Assembly (NCBI GenBank): GCA_964632945.1
Contig: CAZWCX010000010.1
Location: 28,653 to 92,652 of the forward strand
DNA from: CAZWCX01 sp964632945
Lineage (GTDB): Bacteria > Planctomycetota > MHYJ01 > WSZJ01 > CAZWCX01
Length of the DNA: 64,000 bases
Direction: 5' to 3'
Shown: piece after piece, positions 32,579 to 41,486 of the stretch
Layout: the number at the start of each line of letters is the position of its first letter
How positions within the stretch are numbered: position 1 is the first letter of the stretch
Program-made: the position numbers and the translations under genes
Notes under the pieces: generated by a model
The model's database searches: none
Seen by the model: only the letters and a program-made list of their open reading frames with translations
What the model was told of the DNA's origin: nothing

Positions 32579-35389
32579 CTACCGTACGCCCAGGTCGCGA
32601 TCGAGTTCCTGGGCGGGATAACCGCGCTCGATCGCCGAGCCCTTGAGCTTGTCCCAGATCGCGCTCGCGGACCGGTGAATGGCCTCCAGGCGGGCGACCA
32701 TCTGCCGTTCCTGCTGGCGTCGATTCACCCACGGACGCAGATGCTCCGTATAGCGGACGAGTTTCTCCGCCTCGCGCTGGATGGCGAAGAATCCCTGCAG
32801 CACCTCTTGACGCCAGCCGCTCCAGGGCGAGGTGTGGATGGCGTAAAGGGTTTGGCTGAACGCGTTCGCCAGGTTGCGTCGAAAGGGCTCGATGCGGTTG
32901 TCCGCCTCCGGGGACGGCGGCCAGCCGGCCTCCTGGGCCATGCGAGCGCCGATCTCGGTCAACGCGGCGGGGTCGGGGCGCTTCGGCTCCTCCTGCGTGG
33001 GCGGTTGCTGCCGGGGGCCCGGGCGCCTTCCGCTGCCCGTGCCGCCCGTCGAAGGAACTCCCGGGGTCCCTCCTCCCGCGGTACTCGTGACCCAGTCGGG
33101 GACCGGGAACTTGACCGGCGCCGGCCGAATGCCCAGCCGGTGCAGCAAGGCGACCGGGATGTCGGTGTATTCTCCCCGGCTGCGATGCTCCGCGAGGCGC
33201 GCGTAAAGTCCCTCCTGGGGCTTGTCGGGACGTTCATTGGCGAATTTCCAGAGCGGCATGCGGCCGGCCGGAGTGTCCGCCATGACCGGGGAGCCCACCA
33301 CCGTGGTTTCGACCGGGATCATCAGCGACTTCCCGGTATCGGCGATCGGGACAACCACGACGACGACGGCATGCCCCGGGATGATGGCGATGCTGACGTT
33401 CAGTTTCAGCGCCTCGAAGGCGGCGGCCATCAAGGCGGCGCCTTCGATGCAGTTCGCCGCCCGGTGAGCAACGCATTCCGCGGGGAACTCGATCTGTTGC
33501 TGCGTCGGCCCGATCGCGAACGACGTGCTTACGTAATGGAGTCCCCAACGGTGGAGGACGGCCATCACGGCGGTGATGGTGTTTTCGACCTGCTGGAGCG
33601 TTTCCACATCCCGTTCGTCCTTCAGGACCGGTGCAGGTCCGCCGATCGCGCGCCCGGGCAGGAACTCGGCCGCCTGGCTGACCAGGATGCGCACGATCTC
33701 GTCGTGCGGGTTCACCCAGACGGCGATGATCTCGGACAACTCCCCGTATTCGGGGTCCGTCCAGACGCAGATCTTTCGGTGCAGCAGATTGAAGGGGTAG
33801 GTCTTCTCGAACACCACCGTTCCGTCGAACTCGACCTTCAGCCGCAGCGCGGCCGGGCGGTCGGCTTCTCCTTCGAAGACCTTTTCACCGAAGAGCGGCG
33901 TCAGTCCCACGCGCCGGCGCTCTCCGGCCTCCAAGGAGAACGTGGTGACCGCCGGCTCGCTGAATCCCGGCACGACCGCTTCGACCCGCACCGACCGGAT
34001 CGGGTGGTCGCCGGGGTTCACGATCGTCAGGGAGGCAAAATCGAGGACGTCGCCGGTCCGGATGCGCTCGAAGGGTTTGAGCGGATCCCCGCTCTGGTGC
34101 TGGAACGTTCGTTCGCGAGCGCGCCGCATCTCCGCTTCGGAAGGCAAGCGCTGGCCGACCAGATGGGTGGCGGCGGCGGGGAAGGTGTCTCCCAGGAGGA
34201 GGAGGATTCGCACCTCTTCCACCGCGGCGGTGGGCTTCCAGTCGACGATCTTTCCGGCCGGTCGCAGGCCGGGGAAGTCCCCGACAAAGCGGAAGTGTCC
34301 GTTCGCATGAATGATCGAGCGGAGCGCAACCGAGGCGTTGCCGTCGGGCGAGAGCAGTCTTGCGCCATAGAGACGGAGAGGAGATCGTTGATAGAGAAGG
34401 GCCTCGCGTTCGGCTTCCCGGGCCTCGGGGTGTCCGAGCCGGTCGACGGTCCAGGTTCGGACTTCGGTGATGCCCTGTCTTGCGCACTCGGCGAGGACGT
34501 TGGGCAGGGCTTCGGGAATCGCGTCCCGGATGCGCAGGCCGTACCAGCGCGCGGCGGAGGCGCCCCGCTCGTCGCCGAAGGCGCTCCGGAGCCAGGGTTC
34601 ATGTTCCCAGCGGGAGAGCGACTCGCAGCCGCCGGCGACCCGCGCGCCATCCTGGGCCTGCGCGGCGGCCAGGAGTTCGCGGAGGAACCCTTCGAGTGCG
34701 GCTTCGGTGTCGGGCACGGCGGCCGGCGGGATCGCCGCGACCCCGCCGCCGGGCGCTCCGCCGGCGGGAGGCCGGGTTCCCGTTCCGGCCGGATCTGCGG
34801 GTCCGGTCCCGGGCGCTCCGCCGCCGGGGACGGGAGGGTCGGCCGGGTCCCCCGGACCGTCCAACGGCGTCTCCCCGAACCACCGGAACCCTTGGTCCAG
34901 GAACACGAATGCGCCCGGGGCCCGGCCGGCCGCCTTGCCGGTTGCCTGGAACTGGACGAGAAAGATCGGCGTGCGCTGTCTCATGGCGGCGACCGTCTTT
35001 CTCAATTCGGCGGGAATCCGGGCATCGCTCGGGTCGTCGATGCGGACCGTCTCCACCCGGACGTCGGGGGTCTGCAGCCAGGGTTGCAACGTCCCGTCGA
35101 GTTGCGCCCGCAGGCGCGGAATCCACTTCGTCTGGACGTCGGCGATCCGGGGGCCCAGATCATCGCCCCACAGCCGCCGGCACCAGTCCTCGGTCCGGGG
35201 GATGGCCAGGTCCTTGGCCACGGCCGCAACCGTCTCCGCATCCCCGCCCCGGGCGGCGGCCAGCAGGTCCTCGAAGAGCAGTCGGAGCTCCTCGGGGGTC
35301 TCACCGAACACGGCCGCGGGCGCCAACGCGAGCGCGAGGACCAGGGCCAGGCCCCGGCGACGAAAGAACGAAGACGGGGTCGCAGTCAT
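32579..35389 (-). CDS. Large secreted transglutaminase-like protein
   Basis: This 936-residue exported protein has a signal peptide (GLALVLALALAPAAVFG). The N-terminal part contains two copies of one module of about 110 residues: LFEDLLAAARGGDAETVAA near 33 and LRELLAAAQAQDGARVAGG near 235. They are separated by a Gly/Pro-rich linker. A beta-rich middle follows. Around residues 600-700 there is a transglutaminase-like core with Cys in A-A-N-C-I-E-G-A and His in I-P-G-H-A-V-V-V. The C-terminus is helical. It may process or cross-link proteins in the envelope. AAAGGAAGA lies four bases before the ATG. It is the last leftward gene of the large membrane-machine locus. Confidence 0.82.
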   Translation of the reverse strand: MTATPSSFFRRRGLALVLALALAPAAVFGETPEELRLLFEDLLAAARGGDAETVAAVAKDLAIPRTEDWCRRLWGDDLGPRIADVQTKWIPRLRAQLDGTLQPWLQTPDVRVETVRIDDPSDARIPAELRKTVAAMRQRTPIFLVQFQATGKAAGRAPGAFVFLDQGFRWFGETPLDGPGDPADPPVPGGGAPGTGPADPAGTGTRPPAGGAPGGGVAAIPPAAVPDTEAALEGFLRELLAAAQAQDGARVAGGCESLSRWEHEPWLRSAFGDERGASAARWYGLRIRDAIPEALPNVLAECARQGITEVRTWTVDRLGHPEAREAEREALLYQRSPLRLYGARLLSPDGNASVALRSIIHANGHFRFVGDFPGLRPAGKIVDWKPTAAVEEVRILLLLGDTFPAAATHLVGQRLPSEAEMRRARERTFQHQSGDPLKPFERIRTGDVLDFASLTIVNPGDHPIRSVRVEAVVPGFSEPAVTTFSLEAGERRRVGLTPLFGEKVFEGEADRPAALRLKVEFDGTVVFEKTYPFNLLHRKICVWTDPEYGELSEIIAVWVNPHDEIVRILVSQAAEFLPGRAIGGPAPVLKDERDVETLQQVENTITAVMAVLHRWGLHYVSTSFAIGPTQQQIEFPAECVAHRAANCIEGAALMAAAFEALKLNVSIAIIPGHAVVVVVVPIADTGKSLMIPVETTVVGSPVMADTPAGRMPLWKFANERPDKPQEGLYARLAEHRSRGEYTDIPVALLHRLGIRPAPVKFPVPDWVTSTAGGGTPGVPSTGGTGSGRRPGPRQQPPTQEEPKRPDPAALTEIGARMAQEAGWPPSPEADNRIEPFRRNLANAFSQTLYAIHTSPWSGWRQEVLQGFFAIQREAEKLVRYTEHLRPWVNRRQQERQMVARLEAIHRSASAIWDKLKGSAIERGYPAQELDRDLGVR

Positions 35390-35478
35390 GGAGTCTTCCT
35401 TTCGGAACATCGAACGAGAGGCGTCCTTCCGCGGCGGCGGTGCGCCCGCCGGGGTCGCCCTGGTGGGGCTGCCACCGT

Positions 35479-35606
35479 GATCTCGTCGGTTGGTCCGGTC
35501 GCTCTTCGCGCCGGGCTTCGTTGCTCTTCGTCGGCGCTGCACCCGGGCATCGCCTCCCCCGCGCGACCGCCCGGGCACGAAAATCGCCTCGGCCGAACCC
35601 AGGATC
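35479..35606. repeat. Dispersed stem-loop repeat, long copy
   Basis: The ends match the element at 21722-21773: GATCTC, GGTTGGTCCGG at one end and the 25-base block 35578-35602 (one mismatch) at the other. About 76 bases flanked by CCGG separate them here. It lies between the anchored-protein gene and the transglutaminase-like gene, both leftward. It may be a REP- or MITE-like mobile repeat or a structured RNA. Confidence 0.65.
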
Positions 35607-35623
35607 GCAAGGGTGAAGACCCG

Positions 35624-36181
35624 CTAGTCCGGGGCGACCACGTGGAACTGCGCGGTCTGCCCCATCTTCAAGCGCAATTCCTGGACCTGGTGGCCGCCGG
35701 CGACGTCGGAGATCTGCACCTTGGCGCTGTTGTAGGGTTCCGGCGCCGTTCCTTCGTTGAGGGCGACCACTTCCACCGTATTGACTCCGGGTTTCAGTTC
35801 GAGAACCACGGGAGTCGCGACTTTGCGCAGCGTGATCTTTGCGGCTACCAACTCGCCGTTCAGTTTCACCATCACCTGGTCGCCATCCTCCGCGCTATGG
35901 TCTTCGAGTTGCAGAATGACGCTTCGTTTGGATACCGAGACGTCGCTCAGGCCGCCGGGGCGTTCCTTGCCGATCGCCACGCCCGGTCCGGGGTCGGTCT
36001 TGTCCTGCACGACCACGATGGGCGGCGACGTCTGATCCACACCGCCGGTCTTGACCTCTTTCGTCCCGAAGAGGCCCGGACCGGCGAACAGGGCGGCGGC
36101 GACGAGCACGCCGGCCGCGATCGGCAGGACGAGTTTCACCAGGTTGCCGGGACCGGGCTGTGATTGGGTGCGCACCTGCAT
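35624..36181 (-). CDS. Small membrane-anchored protein with periplasmic beta domain
   Basis: This 185-residue protein has one N-terminal membrane helix (LVLPIAAGVLVAAALFAGPG, about 16-36), a short linker, and a C-terminal beta-rich domain of about 100 residues (VILQLEDHSAEDGDQVMVKL; LKPGVNTVEVVALNEG) that looks like an immunoglobulin-type sandwich. The function is unknown. Its promoter lies at 36293-36322, so it is not simply read through from the five-AAA gene. A GAGG eight bases upstream supports the ATG. A longer reading from a TTG at 36322 would begin inside the promoter. Confidence 0.78.
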   Translation of the reverse strand: MQVRTQSQPGPGNLVKLVLPIAAGVLVAAALFAGPGLFGTKEVKTGGVDQTSPPIVVVQDKTDPGPGVAIGKERPGGLSDVSVSKRSVILQLEDHSAEDGDQVMVKLNGELVAAKITLRKVATPVVLELKPGVNTVEVVALNEGTAPEPYNSAKVQISDVAGGHQVQELRLKMGQTAQFHVVAPD

Positions 36182-36292
36182 GGGGGGTACCTCGGAATCG
36201 GGTCCGGACGCCGGCAGGGCCGACGTCCCCTGCGGAATCGCGGCGCACGGCGGCGCCTTTCGTTCTTTCTGCGGGATTCCGCCGCATCCGTC

Positions 36293-36322
36293 ATCGTAGT
36301 TCGGGCGCTGCGCCGAGGTCAA
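36293..36322 (-). promoter_or_regulatory. Promoter of the small anchored-protein gene
   Basis: Reading leftward, TTGACC (36322-36317) and TACGAT (36298-36293) are separated by 18 bases. It lies just after the five-AAA gene and gives a leader of about 105 nt. Confidence 0.65.
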
Positions 36323-36369
36323 TCGTGCAGGCCAGGGACCGGAAGCCGTCTACGCGACTCACCGCGGGA

Positions 36370-39300
36370 TCAAATCCGCCTACGCTGTTCCAACGCGCGC
36401 TGCAGCGCGGCCTGAAGGTCGGTTGCCGTGACCGATTGCTCCTGGCCCGTCTGGCTGCGCCGAATCAGGGCGGCCCGCTGGGCCGCGGCGATCACCGAAT
36501 CCACGTCCGCCGGCGAAAGTCCGGCGCTCTTCTTTGCCAGCGATCCCGCTTGACGCCGGACGGTGGAATCGAGGTTCTGGATGCGCGTGAGCCCGTGCGT
36601 CCAGAGGCGCTCCAGCGTGGCCGCGTCCGGCAGGCCGATTTCGACGTGCTGCCCCAGGCGTCCCGAGCGGGCGATCGCGGGATCGACGCGCTCGGGGTGG
36701 TTGGTCGCCCCGATGACGAGGATCCCTCCCGCCTCTTTGGCCCGGTTCATGCTGGCGAGGAACTGGTTGACGATTTCCCCCCGGGAGGCCATCTCGTCGG
36801 TGAGCCGGCCGCGGTCCGGGACCAGGGACTCGATCTCGTCGAAAAAAACGATGCAGGGGGCCGCGTCGGCGGCGTTCTCGAACACGCGGGCGATGTTCTT
36901 CTCCGTCTCTCCCGTATACTTGGAGAGCAGTTCCGACGCCTGCTTCTCGATGAAGGCCGCCCCGGCCATGGCGGCCATGGTCTTGGCGGCGAGCGTCTTG
37001 CCGGTCCCCGGCGGCCCCGAGAGGAGAATGCCGAGATCCGGGTCGATCCCCTCCTCGCGGCGGAGCTTGCGATCGGTCAGGAGCTGGATGGCGAGGCGCA
37101 ATTCGGCGATCACGGACTCCGGCAGGATCAGGTTGTCCCAATTGTAGCGCGCGCGATCGGGGCGGTCGGAGGTCTCCCCCTTGCCCGCCTGCTGAAGCGC
37201 GGCGAGGAGGTCGTCGAGGAGCACGTGGGCCGCGCCCGACTGCTCGAACTCGCGCCCGAGGGCGAGCATCTTGGCGCCTTCGAGCGCCGAGCGGATTTCC
37301 GCCGGAGAACGGCGTGCGGAGGCGTCGACGAGTTCCTCGAGGTGGTCGGGGACCGGGTCGGAGGGGTCCCAGGCCGAGGCCGGCACTCGCTCCAGGTACA
37401 TCTTCCAGAGCCGGCGCCGGCGCGGGGCGTCGGGGAGGCCGATGGTGATCCGTTTCTCCAGGCGTCCGGCGCGGACGACCGCCTTGTCGATGCGGGAGTA
37501 GAAATTGGTCGCCCCGACCACCAGCACCCGTCCGGCGGCCTCCTCGCCCAGGCGATTGAGGGCGGTCAGAAAGGCGTTGACCAGGTCGGAGCCGGCCTCT
37601 TCGCGGCTGGCCAGCAGATTCTCGCACTCGTCCAGGAAGACGAGCGCGGGGAGGGAGCGAAGGATCTGGCCGAAGACCTGCTGGACCTGCGCGGTGATTT
37701 CCCCCACGCCTTTTTCGAAATGGTCTTTCCGCAGTTCGAAGTAATTCACGCCCGCCTCGGCGGCCATGGTCTTGGCGAGCAGGGTCTTGCCGGTGCCGGG
37801 GGGGCCTTCGAATATCACGCCCAGCGGGGGCGTGATCCCCCTCGAGAGGGCGAGATCCGGATTGGTGAGGAGGGCGAGGGAAAGGCGGCAGTCGCGCTGC
37901 GTCGCCTCGTCGACGACGACCTGGGTCCAGTTGTACTTTTCGCGGCTCGGCCGTTCCATGATGGGGGTCTTCGTGCGGCTGCGGACGATTTTCTGGACGT
38001 TGGCGAGCAGGTCCGCGAGCCGGATGGGGGTATCCTGGCCGCCGCGCATGCGCGCGAGGACCGCGTCCCGCTTGGAAGCCTCGACCGCGCCCATGATTTC
38101 GGCGGCGGAGAGGCCTTCCGAGTCGGCGACCAGCCGCGACGGCACCTCGCCGGCTTGCAGTTCCGCGGCTCGTCCGGCAACGTTGCCGAGGTAGAGTCGC
38201 CAGAGCCGTTCCCGGCATTCCGTATCCGGCGGCCCGATCGGGATGCGCTGCTCGAGCCGCCCCGGGCGCACGATCGCTTCGTCGAGCGCGTCGTAGTCGT
38301 TGGTGGCGCCGATGACGAGGATGCGCGCCTTGGCGCGGACGTCGTTGAACATCTGCAGGAGCGCGTTGACGAGCTGCGTGTTGGCCAGGGAGGCTTGGTC
38401 CTGGCGGCTGGAGCAGAGCCCGTCGATCTCGTCGAAAAAGAGGATGCAGGGGCTGGCCTTGATGGCGCGGTGCTTGAGTTCGTGAATCTTGCGCACCGTC
38501 GAGGCGATGTCCGCGGCGAGGATGTCCTTGGACTGCACCTGGAAGAAGCCGGCGCCGGATTCCGCAGCCATGGTCATGGCGAGGGCGGTCTTGCCGGTGC
38601 CGGGAGGGCCGTCGAAGATGATCCCGAGCGGCGGGGTCAGCCCGCTCTTCTCGAGAAACTCGATGTCGGTGAGCATGCGCAGGGCGAGTTGGCAGTCCTC
38701 GCGGGTGCGCTGGGGCACGATGATGGTGTCCCAGTTGAACTGCTCGCGGGAGGGTCGGACCATGCCGCGGTAGCGGATCTCGTCGATCGTCGCCCGCAGG
38801 TCCTCCTGCCGCACGAGCAGGGTCTCCCCCGCGGCTTCGGCCCGCGACTTCGCCCGTTCCACGGCGAGGCGCGCGGCCCCGACCACGTCGTCGTTGGAGA
38901 AGTGATTCGACGCCTTGGCGAGGTGGCGGAAGTCGATGCCGGGATCGGTCGCGGCTTTCGCGGTCGCCAGCCGGAACAGGGCCTCGCGCTGGTCCTCGTC
39001 CGGCGGGGGGACGAAGACGTGCTTCATGAACCGCCCGGGGCGCTTGATCGCGTCGTCGATGGCGTCGTACCGGTTGGTTGCGGCGATGATGAGGAGCTGG
39101 GAGTTCGACTTCCCCGCGCCGTCGAGTTCGGTGAGGAGGGAGTTGACGATCCGGTTGTTGACGGCGCTGATGTTGCTCTCGGCGTCCCCGGCCCCCCGGC
39201 GCGGGGCGATCGAGTCGATCTCGTCCAGGAAGACGATCGAGGGGCGGTTGTCGCGGGCCCGTTTGAACAGCGCCCCGATCTTGACCTCCGCGTCACCGAT

Positions 39301-40566
39301 CCATTTGGTGGCGATCGTGGAGGAATTGACCTCGTAGAAGTTCGCCCCGGCGTCGGTGGCGACCGCCTTGACCCAGTAGGTCTTCCCCATCCCGGGATCG
39401 GAGTGGAGGAGGACGCTGCCGATCGGGCGGGTTTCCGCCTTCCCCCAGGGCACCGGGTTCTTGAGGTCGGCCGCGATCTTCCGGCCGAGTTCCACGAGCG
39501 AGGCGTCCCCTACGTACTGCTCCCAGGGAACCAGCGGCTCGGGCGGCTGAGCATCCGGGCGAATCGTCTGGATCGCCTGCATGAGCACCGCGTGGGACAG
39601 CGCGACGTTTTCCTTCAGCGCCAGCGCCGCGGCCCGTTGCAGGAACCCCTGGATTTCCGCCACGCTCCGGCCCTGGGTGGCGGTGACCAGTTGGTCGAGG
39701 TCGAAGCCTCCCGCCGTGGCCTCGGTGCGGTCCCGCAGGAACTTCTTGAACAGCTCCCCCCGCATCGGGCCGTCCGGGAGCGGGAACGCCTTGCGCACAT
39801 CGAAGCGGCCGTCCCGCTTCACCGCGTCGTCGATCTCCTCTTGGTGGTTGGTCGCCCCCACCAGCAGAAAATTCGGGTACCGGTGCGACTCGTCGATGCA
39901 GGCGAGCAGCGTCTGGACGCCCTTTTTCACCTCGGCATGGGCCTCCGAGGCCCCCCGGTTCGCGGCGATCCCCTCCATCTCGTCGAGGAAGAGCACGAGC
40001 CGGCGCTTGCCGTCCGCCGTGTATCGACGGCAGAATTCGAAGACTTCGGCGACCGCCTTGCTGATGCCGCCGACGTAGGTCGACTGCATGTCGGAGGTGC
40101 GGAGGTGGATCAGGTCCGCGCCGGTTTCGCCCGCGAGGCAGCGGACGAAGTGGGACTTCCCCCCCCCGGGCCCACCGAAAAGGAGCACCCCTTTCTGTTG
40201 GATCTTGAGCTGCGCGGCGCGCGGATCGAGTCCGAAGTTGCGATGGGCGACCGTTCGCATCTCCTCGCGGAACTCCTCGAGACCGGCGAACTCCTGGTAG
40301 GTCGGCAGCGTTGCCGCCGGCTCGATGCGGATGCTCGGGGTGGACTGGACCGTCCGCCGCTGCCACCAGGAAAAGAGGCACAGGATTCCGGCACTCAGCA
40401 GGATGGGAACCGCCGCATTCGCCCGCACCGCCTTGTCGAGAAAGTCGAGGAGGACCCGGCAAACGAAGAAGCCGACGATTCCCAAGACGAAGAGCCCGAC
40501 CGGCATCATCCAGGGATGACGATCGACGAGCTTTCTCACGCGCTCCCACACGTCGCTCAACATCAT
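36370..40566 (-). CDS. Membrane-anchored ATPase with five AAA modules in one chain
   Basis: This 1398-residue protein has two N-terminal membrane helices (about 20-40 and 52-68) and then five consecutive classic AAA modules. The P-loops are GGPGGGKS (131-138) and S-D-P-G-M-G-K-T, G-P-P-G-T-G-K-T, G-P-P-G-T-G-K-T and G-P-P-G-T-G-K-T near 386, 650, 920 and 1182. The Walker B motifs are F-L-D-E-M-E, F-L-D-E-I-D, F-F-D-E-I-D, F-L-D-E-C-E and F-F-D-E-I-E. Each module also has a sensor A-T-N and an arginine-finger-like G-R-[FL], so all five could hydrolyse ATP. The two closely spaced helices put the motor in the cytoplasm. The ATG at 40566 has GGTGGG eight bases upstream. Such AAA concatenation is known from dynein and midasin but is rare in bacteria. 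Confidence 0.93.
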   Translation of the reverse strand: MMLSDVWERVRKLVDRHPWMMPVGLFVLGIVGFFVCRVLLDFLDKAVRANAAVPILLSAGILCLFSWWQRRTVQSTPSIRIEPAATLPTYQEFAGLEEFREEMRTVAHRNFGLDPRAAQLKIQQKGVLLFGGPGGGKSHFVRCLAGETGADLIHLRTSDMQSTYVGGISKAVAEVFEFCRRYTADGKRRLVLFLDEMEGIAANRGASEAHAEVKKGVQTLLACIDESHRYPNFLLVGATNHQEEIDDAVKRDGRFDVRKAFPLPDGPMRGELFKKFLRDRTEATAGGFDLDQLVTATQGRSVAEIQGFLQRAAALALKENVALSHAVLMQAIQTIRPDAQPPEPLVPWEQYVGDASLVELGRKIAADLKNPVPWGKAETRPIGSVLLHSDPGMGKTYWVKAVATDAGANFYEVNSSTIATKWIGDAEVKIGALFKRARDNRPSIVFLDEIDSIAPRRGAGDAESNISAVNNRIVNSLLTELDGAGKSNSQLLIIAATNRYDAIDDAIKRPGRFMKHVFVPPPDEDQREALFRLATAKAATDPGIDFRHLAKASNHFSNDDVVGAARLAVERAKSRAEAAGETLLVRQEDLRATIDEIRYRGMVRPSREQFNWDTIIVPQRTREDCQLALRMLTDIEFLEKSGLTPPLGIIFDGPPGTGKTALAMTMAAESGAGFFQVQSKDILAADIASTVRKIHELKHRAIKASPCILFFDEIDGLCSSRQDQASLANTQLVNALLQMFNDVRAKARILVIGATNDYDALDEAIVRPGRLEQRIPIGPPDTECRERLWRLYLGNVAGRAAELQAGEVPSRLVADSEGLSAAEIMGAVEASKRDAVLARMRGGQDTPIRLADLLANVQKIVRSRTKTPIMERPSREKYNWTQVVVDEATQRDCRLSLALLTNPDLALSRGITPPLGVIFEGPPGTGKTLLAKTMAAEAGVNYFELRKDHFEKGVGEITAQVQQVFGQILRSLPALVFLDECENLLASREEAGSDLVNAFLTALNRLGEEAAGRVLVVGATNFYSRIDKAVVRAGRLEKRITIGLPDAPRRRRLWKMYLERVPASAWDPSDPVPDHLEELVDASARRSPAEIRSALEGAKMLALGREFEQSGAAHVLLDDLLAALQQAGKGETSDRPDRARYNWDNLILPESVIAELRLAIQLLTDRKLRREEGIDPDLGILLSGPPGTGKTLAAKTMAAMAGAAFIEKQASELLSKYTGETEKNIARVFENAADAAPCIVFFDEIESLVPDRGRLTDEMASRGEIVNQFLASMNRAKEAGGILVIGATNHPERVDPAIARSGRLGQHVEIGLPDAATLERLWTHGLTRIQNLDSTVRRQAGSLAKKSAGLSPADVDSVIAAAQRAALIRRSQTGQEQSVTATDLQAALQRALEQRRRI

Positions 40567-40615
40567 CGGGAATCCCACCCCTCACCGCGTTGCCGATGCC
40601 GGCCGGCGGGTCGCC

Positions 40616-41239
40616 TCAGGTTCGTGTCCGGACGACCAGGTCCTCGTAAAGCCGTTCCGCCAGGGCCCGGGACTCCTCGGAATAGTCGCGCCATTCCCGG
40701 TACGAGGCCTCGGTCGCCGCGCGCCCGCGGGGCTTTTTCTGCGAAAAGTCTCCCAGCCGCTCCGTGTAGTCCGCCCCCACCCGCGTGCCGAGTTGATTCA
40801 GGGCAAAAAGGTGCGCGTTCCCCACCGTCGATTTCCGGGCGGCGTGTTCGACCAGGGTGTCCCATTTCGCGTCCGTCGCGGGATAGGAGCGGCGCTCGAG
40901 TTCGATGCCGTTGCGCGTCAGGGCCTCCCAGGCGCGCTGGAAGTCGCCGCGGTGCCCGTCCGCCTCGGCGCGGACCGCGCGTTTGACCTGCGGATCGACC
41001 GTGACGGGTTGCGGCGTCGGATCGGGGACCGGATCCGGGATCGGGCGGGGCCCCGGAACCGGATCGGGTGCGGGATCCGGATCGACCGGACCGGGCGCCG
41101 ATTGGTTTCCCAGCGTGACCGTCTTCCCGCCACCCCCGCCCATCAGCCAGGCGGCCACGGCCAGGCCCATTCCGAAACAGGCCGCGGCAAACCAGGGCGA
41201 GCGCAAGTCGAACGGCGATCGAGCCGGAGATCCGGGCAT
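40616..41239 (-). CDS. TonB-shaped anchored protein with Pro/Asp linker
   Basis: This 207-residue protein has one N-terminal membrane helix (WFAAACFGMGLAVAAWLMG, about 15-35). A stiff Pro-Asp-rich linker follows (repeats of P-D-P-[AV]-P), then a helical C-terminal domain of about 120 residues. The topology resembles envelope-spanning adaptors such as TonB, but the C-terminal domain is not TonB. It is 49 bases before the five-AAA gene and has its own promoter at 41301-41330. GGGAG lies eight bases before the ATG. A longer in-frame N-terminus exists but would start inside the promoter. Confidence 0.72.
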   Translation of the reverse strand: MPGSPARSPFDLRSPWFAAACFGMGLAVAAWLMGGGGGKTVTLGNQSAPGPVDPDPAPDPVPGPRPIPDPVPDPTPQPVTVDPQVKRAVRAEADGHRGDFQRAWEALTRNGIELERRSYPATDAKWDTLVEHAARKSTVGNAHLFALNQLGTRVGADYTERLGDFSQKKPRGRAATEASYREWRDYSEESRALAERLYEDLVVRTRT

Positions 41240-41300
41240 GGCGGGCGCTCCCGGAGGTTGGACGGGCTGAGGGGTCCATGCGGCGGGCAGATCCACCTTG

Positions 41301-41330
41301 ATCGTAATTCCCGTGCCGGGATCGTGTCCA
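41301..41330 (-). promoter_or_regulatory. Probable promoter for the TonB-shaped gene and five-AAA gene
   Basis: Reading leftward, TGGACA (41330-41325) and TACGAT (41306-41301) are separated by 18 bases, giving a leader of about 55 nt. Confidence 0.5.
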
Positions 41331-41462
41331 GCAAACGGCGCGGTCCCGTCGCGGCGGTCCGCGCTCCGGAGAAATCGCCGGCCAAGACGCACCGGCGGCG
41401 CGGGTTGCTCATCGCCGAACCCGCGCCCCGCGGACCGCGTTCCACCGGGCCGCGGCCGGACT

Positions 41463-41480
41463 CTCGCTTCGTGAAGCGAG
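41463..41480 (-). terminator. Hairpin after the first disordered-protein gene
   Basis: CTCGCTTC and GAAGCGAG (41463-41470 and 41473-41480) form a perfect stem starting six bases past the stop codon of the gene at 41487. There is no T-tract, so it may be a weak terminator or an mRNA-stabilising end. Confidence 0.45.
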
Positions 41481-41486
41481 CCGCCG

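Noticed and set aside
36160..40986. Open frame of about 1600 codons antisense to the five-AAA gene
   Set aside because: It mirrors the repeated AAA modules on the other strand. It has no ribosome binding site or recognisable domain.
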